Assembly (NCBI GenBank): GCA_020055645.1
Contig: CM034546.1
Span: 109,709,375 to 109,773,374 of the forward strand
Source: Tomocerus qinae
Lineage: Eukaryota; Arthropoda; Collembola; Entomobryomorpha; Tomoceridae
DNA length: 64,000 bases
Direction of reading: 5' to 3'
The position numbers were made by a program, and so were the translations under genes. Position 1 is the stretch's first letter, and each line of letters begins with the position of its first letter. The notes below the pieces were generated by a model. It was not told the origin of the DNA. It worked only from the letters and a program-made list of their open reading frames with translations, and did not search any database. Shown piece by piece: positions 24,849 to 36,097 of this stretch.

Positions 24849-24957
24849 CCAACTTATTACATTCCTATCCCCTGAACTATGACGTCATGTAGGTCCTGAC
24901 GTCATAGTTCAGGCACTTTTACACATGCAGTTTGGGGATAGGAATGTAATAAGTTGG
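24849..24957. repeat. 109-bp palindrome carrying two TGACGTCA sites
   Basis: The outer arms 24849-24872 and 24934-24957 are perfect 24-bp inverted repeats (CCAACTTATTACATTCC then TATCCCC). The inner arms TGAACTATGACGTCA (24873-24887) and TGACGTCATAGTTCA (24897-24911) are perfect 15-bp inverted repeats separated by 9 bp. A 22-bp spacer lies only on the right side. Each inner arm has the full CRE octamer (ATF/CREB site), at 24880-24887 and 24897-24904. It could be a tiny palindromic element or a regulatory element. Confidence 0.9.
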
Positions 24958-27900
24958 TTATAGCTTGGCTTGGAGCTATAAATATGCGCAAAATAAAATG
25001 AGAAAGTATTTTACAAAGTTGCATATAATAAATCATTTTTATTCAATGTATGTGGATATGTATTTACAAATTCAGCAGAATACTCAATCAATAGCCACGT
25101 GGTAGGTAGTTGTCTCATCTCTGTATTAGCTACTTAATTCTTACTTAAAGTATAGATATGATGTATGTATACGTATTGTTCTACTGTTAATAACAATAAG
25201 TAACTCCTAATTAATAATTACATAAGCAGTTGACGACTACATTAAATAACAAAACAATTAGTTGAATTATTTGGCATATTAATCGTAATGGGTAGGTATA
25301 GAGTAGGTTTCCGTATGTGTAACTACAATATAATATGTACTACATACACACATAATAATATGAAGTTCTAACTTAAAATCGAAAATCATTAATACAAGAC
25401 AAGACTATTACACACGTTTACACTGATATTCACGTAAGAATTAAGAATTACTAACGCCAAAAGTAAGTCTTCCTTACATGCTTTCGATACGAACGGTAGT
25501 ACACCAGAGAGCATTTTAGTAATAATTTCAAATACAAACAAATACAACGAAAACTATTTGGACACTCAAGTCTAATCTATGAGAACACTAAAAAATCATA
25601 AGTATAGTAATTGCTATTTATACATGCATACCTTTAAGCATCTACAACTTAAGTCGTCTACTTAAAAATCAAAAACACCTGACATGGCGAGCTGATTACT
25701 CCAAAGTCAATGAGGAGTGTTTTGTTGATAATAATGTGTAGTTTACTATACGCTTATAAAACTGACAAGAAAAGTGACACATTATATTGAGTCTTTCTGC
25801 ATAATAAAACCTAATTCTTATTTGCAATAATAGTAGCCAGCCAGTGCAGTAGCTCTTTTCAGAGATATAAAATACAACATATAATTAGCCAAACATAAAA
25901 TAATGAGTGATTGTAACACGTATTTGTCTCTTAAAGAAACGACGCATGATATGAGCGCAGATTATACAACTACGAACATGTACAGTGCTTTTATTATCTA
26001 GAAAACTTAGGCATATAGTAAGCATTTTTAGACTCCTCATTGAGTATAACCAACTTTAAAGTAACGTTTTACAGAATGAAATAGTTCTTAACCTACGTAC
26101 AGTTAAATTAAAGAGTATTTGAGGGATTTCTATTTTTAGTTTACTAAGTGAGTTGTCTCTGGAATAATTTAGTGTAAAGTAGGTAATTATTTTACGATGA
26201 TGATGATGTGATGTGTAATGTGCTACTGCCTTAATTGGACAATACATTGTGATGTGTTGTGATGTCTGTTTGATAAAGAATAGCAATATCAGTGTCTTAT
26301 TGAGCCATGACCACTCGTTGTCAATAAAAATAATCATTTCTCAATTAGTACCGTCATGTACCATTTTCATTATAATAGTCATACATTATTAGACAATTTA
26401 ACAATGTATTGGCAGATTTATTGCTATTTATGTAGTACCAAGTAAATTATAACAAACTTGTCTCTCCTGACTTTTTGACTCCCCCTGCACTATTACATTG
26501 TTTCACAAACGTATTGTCAGTATATCCGATATAGCAACCCTTGCATTAATATGGAATCATTCAATGGATAAAGCTGCCATTAAAGTAAAAGCCAGCTAAT
26601 GCAATTACTTTTTCCTACTCTACACTCATAGTTACTGTAATTACCGGAACACTTTTTATTATTAAATCAGAGATTTTAGCTACCGAAATTAATTGCATTC
26701 TTTTCCAATCACTTCTAAAGAGCTATTGTCGCGGATTTATACTCAAAAACGAAACACAATATTGTAATTTACTAAATTACATCTTCTGAGATGAACAATA
26801 TAGTACTAAAAAGGATTTTCTGGTTTATAGATACATATACTCTGTATGCCATGACAGTTGTACATCTGTAAAAGATTTCGAAATTTCTTTCCAAGATATG
26901 TAAAACATTAAACATAGAGGTTACAGTAAAATTCAATTAACACCACAACGATAATACCAGTTTAGACAACAAAAATCTTAAAAACAGAATAGTAAATGTC
27001 AGATATGTGTATAAATTCTACTACACTAATACTACCGTATTTTTGAACTGTAAAGATTTTCCAATGCTAAGTACAATTACTACTACTCTACAAAGATACC
27101 TGTAAGTAAAACTATTTTAAAACATTTGAAGCGAAAGAAATAATTCATGAATTTGTAGATACACATTTTTGGAATTTTATGCGCAATAGAAACATTGATA
27201 GAGAAACGATAATTTGACAAAATCAGCATGTAAGTATATGCAAATTAATAGGTGAAGGTAAAGTATGAAATTTTGAAGGGAATTACCAATTACAATGAGA
27301 CAAGTCTTTTGATGATGAGACAATTAAGACAAGTTAGGATTGAGATAACTTAAATTGCATTTTGGGAGAGAAACATTTGCTATTTAAGTTCATATTCGAT
27401 ACTATTTACTGTTGCATATGGCACAAAAATTGACAAAAATTTTTTGTTGTTGTCTACGTGTTTTTATAAATGCTGGACAACTCAATAGGTTACAACTATA
27501 ATTAATTGGTCAGTAAGAGGATTTCGATGATGGATTAGTACATTAGCACAAGTTAGAGGACTGACTTACTGACTTAATTAAGATCATTGTTATTTGTACG
27601 TACCAATTAAAAATTTAATCTTGATACATACAACGAATAAATAAAATACAATTAATTATAACCTAAATATTGAACTAAAACTTTGCTGCCTTATTTAAAA
27701 AGTTGCTTTTCAATGGCTAGGATTTACCATAATAATGTTTCTGCTCGTAACACAGAGATATTGAATTGAAATGGCTACCGCACAAATCAAAGAAAAGTAC
27801 GGACTACATGTCGGTGGAGGTGAAGCGACAAAATGCTATTCATGGCATCCTACAGATAGCTACGTTAAAATATTGTTTTTCGTACAATCATACTAAGCAT

Positions 27901-29638
27901 AATGTAATTCAACAAATACCAAAGCATAATATGGAATGCAAATCATTCCATTTCCATTATGAACAGATAAATTATTTTAGTACTAGCTGCGTGTAGAAAA
28001 TGAAGAGAATTTAAACCGGTAGTTACATATCCATACATACTAAGATTAAGTGACATGCATTGGACAAAATCCTTTTTTAAGAAAGAAACATTTGTCCAAT
28101 CAATCATACAAAGACTCAGACAAGAAAACGTGGTTGAATCCGAACACGAAATATAGATGAGAAGATTTAAAACTGAATATGAACTGAAGAAATTGTTCTC
28201 AACCGACATTTTATGATAGGTCAATGGATTAGTACAGTAACAGGATGATTTAAATTCTCACGCTCACATGTACATAAGTTGAGTTACAAATTACAAACCA
28301 CACATGCCTACAAAAACCTAGAAAAACGTACAATTTGTATCTTTAGTTAGTAATAATAATAATAATAATGGGAACGCAAAAACCTACAAATAAGACTGAC
28401 ACTGAGAGAGATACATTTTTCTACACTGTAGTAGTAATTAATCACTTAGGTATGTATCTAGGCTCTATTACGCTACGCTATCTATAGAAACATTAAAGTA
28501 CAAATAAAATAATTCTTCACTATCCACACACTTCTGTAGTAATATCTGGAGTAACCGCACATGTATTATTTTGTAGTAGCTACTATAATATGTATTTGTA
28601 GGTATATGTATATGTAGTAGTGAAGCAGTAATTGTTCAGTAATTAAAACAGAAGTTGACATTGTTCGGAACATCCCGTTCTGCTCATTAGTATATGTCAC
28701 AGTTCTCCCCTTCTATCTGTATTGTATGTACGAAGATTTGTTTGCTAAATGTTCGTCAAGGAAGTATATATGAATATCACACACTTGTAAAAATTGTATT
28801 TGTAATTAGCAATTGTTGCATTTTTTCCTTAGTATTTTCATTATTAAGTATTTTGATACTTAATCGAATCCTTAATTAGTTTCTAACAATAGAGCTACTA
28901 TAATAAATTCATATAATGTATATTACGTAATTATTTACTTACATATATTTACTGTACATTCGTTTTCTTACTTAAAATTAGCAACTCATTATTGTAGTAC
29001 TCACTGATAATATGATAATAATTATATACTTTATATACTTACAATTAGTTTCAGCAATTATGTACTAGTAATAATAAGTAATTCAATGCAATATATTTCC
29101 CAGAGCTGCTTCATGCAGTCTCTGGATAGAAGTACAATGTAATATGATAACAGTAGTGTCTATATGTAATTGTAGTGTTGCATAAGATAGTGTACATTAC
29201 ACCTTAACGACTTCTTCTCCGCAAGACTTCATCCACAACGATACGTGTGAAGAGTTGATGAAATTGATTAATGGATTCTTTCCGCCGACTTTTAATTCAA
29301 TTAGGTAAAGCAACGACACTCTTCCCCATCCTTTTTTTTCAGTGTCTCAGCTGTGCAGTACTTGCATTCAAATTACGATTCCCCTGCATTAAAACACAAG
29401 AACTCACTCCAACTGTTTACAACACAATCATCAGATATTTAGATGCTTAGTTGCAGACTACATCTTCCCATATCATCTTCACAAACTCTGCACACAATCT
29501 CTAAACTACGCAACTTAGGTAGCCAGTCTATCTGGATCATGACACAATGTTCACGATAAACAGATTCCCCAAGTTTTTAAGTCATTTCTTTCCGTATCGT
29601 GACAGTAGAAAAGTAAAACAGATTTGCGAAAAAGATAA
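24958..29638. other. Probable 3' flank and long 3' UTR of the E-protein gene
   Basis: No coding exon was recognised in about 4.7 kb on either strand. Minus-strand AATAAA signals lie at 26660-26655, 26423-26418 and 25043-25038; any could end the E-protein transcript, implying a 3' UTR of 3 to 4.6 kb. An (AAT)n run lies near 28350-28368. Confidence 0.35.
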
Positions 29639-32600
29639 CTATTGAAATTCTGCATGGCTTACGGGAACTGCCATTGGGGGGAAAGGTGGAGCTAGGTGGG
29701 GTGGGGGTCCTAAAGGATGACCTGGAATTTTAGGTCCATCCTCCGCCTTCTCTTCTTCCCTTCTCTTCAAGCAAGCTGCTTTCGGATTTAAATTACGTTC
29801 TGCAAAATAAATAACATTTCCATTATATTCTACTTTCCAATAATTAGATTCGCTTGAGTCCGGTGTAATATATATTTCAGTGATATTCTGTACCAAATTT
29901 TGTACATTTATTTTACATTGTTATTTAAAGTTAATCGTTTGGTATTTAATTTTCTTAGTGCTGTAATGTAATGTAAGCCAACTGTTAGCATAGTTGACAA
30001 ATTAGTAAATATTTACTTACACTAACAAATTAACACTTTAAGTAGACTATTTACCTCTGACTTGTTGTTCGAGCTGCATGATTACTTCTACTGCCATATT
30101 TAAGATGCCTAGTTTTGTTTGCGGTTTGTCCGACTTTAGGTGCTGCATACACATTCTACCGAGCTCTTTTAATGCTTCATTTATGTCACGGATTCGGATT
30201 CTACAAAATAATCAAACATTTAGAAACTGAAATTGAAGTGCTGGAAAATAAATAAGAAAGTGATTCTTCTGACAAACTAGTGCATACCTCTCTCTTGCAT
30301 TGTTAGCTTGCCGTCTTTCTTTCTCTCGTTGGATTTTGGTATCAGGGTTGCCATCATCATCATCGTCTCCGTCGATATCGCCATCTCCGTCCCCGCTACT
30401 GCTGTTGAAATCAAGGTTAAATAAAATTGTAAAATTTGCATATAAACCAAACCCATCAGAAATGACCTGACCACGATGATATTTAAGAAATAGCCAAAGA
30501 TTTAAATCATACAGAAAACTCAAGTACCGTCTAGAACGTTTGGCTCCTTTGTGTCCAATAGACGAAGTTGAGGAGGTTGTACTTGCACTGCTGTTATTTG
30601 ACCCCAAGCCCAGAAGGTCAGCCTTCACATCCACATCACTGATGTCTTTCCGTTTCTCTATAAACATTTCAAAAACTTTCACTTTAGTTAATTAATCAAT
30701 AACAACTAAACAAACATATTGCAAATAGAATAGTTTCTTTCAAATTATGGTCTTACTTGATTTGGCAGAAAGAGGTGGATTGGATCTTTCAAGCTTAAGA
30801 GGATTGCCAGTGTCAGGATTGGCGGCGGAAGAGTGAGATGGGATTGGACCATAAGATTGCGGGCCTCCTACCGAGCTACCATTACCGTGCGGACTCTGAA
30901 ATTTGCAAACATACCATCAATTAATAATTATCTCTCATCAAAATCTCTTCCGATTACATACTCAAACTCCTCCATGATTTATATCTTGACATATTTCCCT
31001 ACAAATCATCCTAAAGTGACAATTTGCATCATTTCATACTCTTTCCAATACCTTCCACTGAGGAATTAAGTATATATAACAAGTTTGAATCGTTCTTTAA
31101 GAGATGTTCGCAAGTTATCTTTGAAACTATTGATTTTAATTTTGTGTTACCCCACAAAGTGCTAATTGAACTTTAGAACTAGCTGGCAAAACTTGCTAAA
31201 AAGTTACACAGCTGGCAACACCTATTCAGAATAATAAATTTTTGTCTTTGATAAGGCTGTGGAAAAGTCCACCCCATTTCCCAGTAAAAATCTTCAATTT
31301 TTTCTTAAAGAATTCGTTGTTTTCAAGATAAATCAACCTTAAGACGCTTAGAAATAAAAAGAAACTTACAAGATGGGACTCAAGTGGAGGAGGATAGCCG
31401 AGGAGACCATTGGAATGTTGCTGAGCGGCCAAATGAGGCGGAACGGGAGTCATATGGAAAGACGGGTGCGGACTCTCCGCATGATTCCTCAACACATTGA
31501 TAGCATCGTCCAAGCGCTCTTCCATTCTTGAACCCTGCACATTTAAAATCATCCGACCGATTACCTACAGTGAAGCGTATAAATAAAAACAATAGTACAT
31601 TTTAATTAGCCACATAAAACAACAGCAACAAAACACAAATTACAAATGCAAAATTAGTACAAATGCAACACAACAGCTCGCGTATAATTGCCGTATAGCT
31701 TTACATACAAACCATGAAGTGTATAATAACACATGTACACGCAAAATAATAATAGCAATTCAGTGTGCCTCTGTGCTGCAAATGATATGATTGTAAAAGC
31801 AAATTGTATTAAGACAGACACGTCGTTAAATGTACCTCAGCATGGTCACGAAGAATACCAATGGCATCATCTAAACGTTGCTGCTCTGGCACAGGCTACG
31901 CAAAGTAAACAAAAAACAACAAAAATAAGCAAATTATACTGCAGTTAAGTAATTATTAACTGTTCAACAATAATCACACAAATATAGCTCATCCTAATAC
32001 ATAAATAGAGAGCAAAAATCACAAAACAACATAAAAAGTACTACAGCACACGAATACTTATGCAAAATGCAACAAAGGACAACTCAAAACATACGCAAAT
32101 CAATATAGGACAGTTTAGGGAGTAGGACAAATGCAAACTTATCATAAATAGTAACATATTGGATGCAAATGCTAAGGTGGAAAATGCATATCAACTGATT
32201 TAAGCCACAATACGTACATTCGTAGTGAAAAAATGCATTTAACAATAACAATTGTTTAAAACTGTAGAGAAGACTAATCTACATACAAAGGAGAAGTGCT
32301 AAATTGGTAAAATGGACTGCTAATGAACATAAAAAAGCTAATCTGAGGGAACTGGAGGAGTAATTCACAAACAACTTTATAGCCATACTTATAGTAAAGC
32401 CAATACAATGCTAAATCACAATACTGAATGCAAGAACATTTTTTGTGAAGATGCGACTATTTATTTGTGAGATGCAACAGCGACAAGGTGAGAGTGAAGG
32501 ACGACACATGACAAAGGACGATAAGGCAGGAACAGTTAGTAGTATTATTACAAGTACGAGGCAGAGAACAATTGAGATCATAATTAGTTAGTAGTAGAGA

Positions 32601-35600
32601 GTGGATGTGAGTCGGACCTGGTTAATGGGGCATACCATGTGTAAGGCTCGGTCTGGGAAACCAGGAGACGTAGGTGGATGATTTGCGGGTGTGAAAGGAG
32701 TAACACCCCCAGAATTTCCCGCTCCCCACCCCGGGCCACTTGAGGTGAGTGGAGGCGGTGAATTAACTGGCGTACAAGGACTCGAACTACTGGCACTATG
32801 ATCCGTCGCGTATATCTAACCAACCAAACCAAACGTCAACAATCAATCACAATCTCAATCCGTCTTCAAAGATAAACAAACAGCTTTCACTCGAGTGCGA
32901 CTCTGACTTCTCGACGGAAGATAAATGCAAATCTCACAAACAAATTACAGAAATAGACCCCTACCTACTCTCTACTCACTCCCTTCCCCATTATTATTGT
33001 GCCTCTAACACCAAATTCAATTTTCTACAAGACTTGTTCCGACTAAAAGATACAAAGCTTGCTCCGAAATACTGTAACTAGTACTTTTCTAAACTACTAC
33101 AGAGTAGATACCATACTGACAACGGAATGATTAGTCATCCCATTCTAAAGTATTGTGGCCCAATGACTAATTTTCAAACGAAACTTCTGAATTCCTAGTC
33201 AAACAACGAAGATTGAGTTGTTACAAGTGTTAGTACAAGTAATTATCATAATCATCCAAAAATACTCATATCATGCCAATTAAATGCCTCAATGTCCTTG
33301 CCATTTTGGGGGACAGTATTTAGGTATGGGTGAAACTCAATAGGTAGAAAAGGCAATAACTACAGGACCAAGATTTCTAAATACAACTTACCGAAGCCAA
33401 GGCTTTTCCGACGGTATCTCCGGCTTGAGTAGGAGGGGGCGGGACGATACCCGGACTGTGGTTGTTGTAGATGGGACTCGTTGTGTTGTTGGCGGCTGAA
33501 GGCGGTGGCACAGGATGTTGTCCAGGATTTGGCCGGAAGGTGGACATGGGCGGGAGGGAAGAGGCAATAAGTGGAGAGTCCCCGTTCGGTGGGATGCCCG
33601 TGTGACTGTAGCTCCCCATCGGGTCGTGATGAGAGGGTGGGAGATGCATGTTGGGTCCAGTCCCTGGTCCACCGTTTGGGGGCGGATATGATTGCGACAA
33701 GTGTGATGGCATCATCGATGGGTTGTATGTGGCATATCCTGAAGGCCCGGAATTCCCCCAGTCTCCACCTCCACCCCCATCTTCTCCGAAAAACAATTAA
33801 CATACTCATTAAAATCTTTTTTATACCACAATTACCATAATAAAACACCTAATTACTTATTCCCAAGTTTCCTTAGAATATTTCGATAATACAATATTGC
33901 AGATATGTTTTCTTCAATTTTGTATTAAGATCTAACCACCCATAGTAGTTGCCATAAAATCTATAGTATTATAGAGTTGAGTTTTTGGTACATTGGTATA
34001 GTTTGTGATGAATAGGTAAGACTATGGCGATATGTTACTCTCGATATTTCCTTTGTCGCACAAATGTTAAAACAATGAGGAAAGCCAATGAATCATTTTT
34101 GCTGTCTGAAACTCCAACTCTCGTCAATCGAATCCACTTGGAGTTTTAAGTAAGGCAAACATAAAAGTCTCTTTGAGTCGAGGAGTCTAATTTTAGCATC
34201 TTTACACGAAGTTTAACTAATTGTAGCAAGTTTGAGCTGTGTTATTCAACGCTTAGCAGTTGAATAGAAAATTCGTCTCTTTGCTTAAAGATCTTTCGAA
34301 TGCGTTGACGGAGGACTGACTGACGGAGAACAATTCATCGGAAATTCCAGTTCTGAATTCTCTGTTTATTAACAAATGTGTAGAAGTTGTAGGTATTCTC
34401 CTTTTCTTCTCTCTTTCTACTATTTCTTGGCTAGGACAACTAAAGATCATAAACAAACGCTGCTATACATTAATAAAGTGAGTGTACAAAGTGTGATAGC
34501 TTTAGCTAGCGAATTCGAAACATCGCTTTAATATATTTGTACAATGTGCGTGTACAAATAGATGTTCGTCTTTGTTTGTATACTCATCGATTGCTCATTC
34601 ATTCCATTGTGTATATTAAACTTTTGACTCGACTGCGTCACACATTAACCTATCTATCTGCAACCAGGAATGAAATGAAGCAGTCATGCTTTAGTTCAAC
34701 CTACTAAATCTCGTATAAGTGTAAAACAGTCTCTTACTAACAGTTTCGTGTGCGAGAGTATGTGTGAGTATGCAAAGATCTTATCTTAGTACAATTAAAA
34801 ATACTAGTCTCTCTGCCAAGTTCTGCACTAACCCCAACAAACAGAGCCAGAAGAGAAGACGAACTATAAAAGAGCCTTGTACTTCCCTATTGTGCGAGAT
34901 AAGATGAGAAAAGGTGCTCGGGAGTTTAACTTTCTCGAGACATACAATACAGGCCGCTCCAGCAATAAAATCTTTCTTCGGATTTTCAAAAATAAACTTT
35001 TTCTCCTATGAAAAGATCAACACGTTCCGTAACTTTGTATGTGTAACGGAGAGAGAGCTTCCCCTTTTCTTTCTATTGTTTAACTGTTCGTTAACTCATT
35101 CTCATCTCAAAGAACACATCAACTTAGGAGTGGGCTTATAGCTTCAGTTCAGTCAACGGAACTGAACCTAAGTATACTAGAGACTCAAGCGGGCGACTCT
35201 TATTCTTGGTCATTAAGTTAAATTAAACGGTCTTTGTCGTAAAACTCGAAAAGTAAAAACTCGAAAATGTTAACAAATTACCCTATTTCTCAATCTCCTG
35301 TATTTAGTGTTTACGTCTCATCCGACCACTAATAAAACTTAATATTACTCCTAAACAATGCTTCTCCTGTCTTTTCCAGCTCCTTTTAATTACCTTCATT
35401 TAAAATACTGCTTCGCCAACTCATTAAACAAGCAAACCAGAAGTTCTCCATTTACATTCTGTGACATTTACTGTTGTTATTCTTACCTTTTAACTTTAAG
35501 AGCTTTATCCTTACCAACTACAATGTGCACTGGATCTGGATACTTACACTTACAACAAAAAATTACTGCTTTGATTTTAGACTCCAAAATAAATTCTACT

Positions 35601-36097
35601 CTCAAATCTATTTTTGACCTGATGGCTCTTTCAAACATTACATTTTACTACATTTATGTAATTGCCATTATGGTTTACTAGATTACTGCTGTACTTAATC
35701 TTTTATGTTCCTACATCCGCGTTCTAAATACCAAATATCCTTCTACAACCCACTAATTCCATAATAGTATTTAGTCTTATGCACAACTACTTTATCCAAT
35801 CCAGAACAATCCAGCATTCATTACAATTACGAATATTAACTATAATCTAAACCAGCGTTGAAAGAGAAGCTACTATTTACGTCGGCATGCATGTACCATT
35901 TAGGTACGCTCATCAAAAATCTGCTGCTGACTCAATTTTAATAGCCTTTGGGCAACGAGAGTATACCATTCTGAAAAAGAGTGATTTCGAGACAAGATTG
36001 CTCACTTACCCATGAAATAGGAAGATTCAGGATACAGCCCGGAACCCTTGGGTGACGCATAGCGTGGTGAATCCTGAGGGAACTCTTCAGCACCAAA
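29639..36097 (-). CDS. da: E-protein / Daughterless homologue (class I bHLH factor)
   Basis: Exons, 5' to 3': 36097-36010, 33783-33392, 32815-32636 (or to 32618), 31895-31836, 31534-31370, 30895-30757, 30657-30528, 30401-30288, 30200-30055, 29799-29639; phases agree throughout. They encode about 524 residues if all are used. Order: SSYFM, Pro/Gly-rich block with [31 protein letters not shown] [16 protein letters not shown] loop-helix motif, basic KKRK and KRSRR, acidic DGDDDDDG, then the bHLH. The basic region [14 protein letters not shown] has the E-box contact Glu and Arg. Helix 1 is [19 protein letters not shown], helix 2 [18 protein letters not shown], followed by [18 protein letters not shown]. 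Known role: nuclear E-box-binding obligate partner of proneural, Twist and other class II bHLH proteins, opposed by Id/Emc. The 5' end is not complete here. Identity is essentially certain. Confidence 0.97.
30055..30401 (-). CDS. da: bHLH DNA-binding and dimerisation exons of the E-protein
   Basis: Exon 30401-30288 carries the acidic run and basic region; exon 30200-30055 carries both helices. The 87-bp intron falls inside the Arg codon of NNARER, between basic region and helix 1 (AG, then A). The conserved loop DKPQTK separates the helices. The final G of the second exon pairs with AA of the last exon to make the Glu of QVRERNL. Retaining the short intron stops the frame soon after the basic region, which would leave a protein without helices. 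Confidence 0.97.
31836..31895 (-). CDS. da: Extra 20-residue LDDAI exon of the E-protein (cassette or alternative)
   Basis: A 60-bp exon between GCGTAG and GTACAT, phase 0 at both ends, encoding [20 protein letters not shown]. The next exon (31534-31370) starts [20 protein letters not shown]. The motif is the conserved activation/loop-helix segment, present once in fly Daughterless ([15 protein letters not shown]). Either exon can be skipped without a frameshift, or both kept. The donor (GTACAT) is weaker than its neighbours, fitting regulated inclusion. Confidence 0.85.
32618..32815 (-). CDS. da: E-protein exon with two alternative donors
   Basis: The exon starts [20 protein letters not shown] in phase 0 after KALAS. 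It can end at 32636 (ALHM, donor GTATGC) or 18 bp later at 32618 (adding VCPINQ, donor GTCCGA). Both keep phase 0, so a six-residue insertion/deletion isoform is predicted just before the LDDAI motif. The 5' boundary is firm because KALAS-IY matches the family (GDALGKALASIY). Confidence 0.8.

Noticed and set aside
33571..33840. Plus-strand 89-codon frame
   Set aside because: Antisense of the Pro/Gly-rich E-protein exon at 33392-33783.
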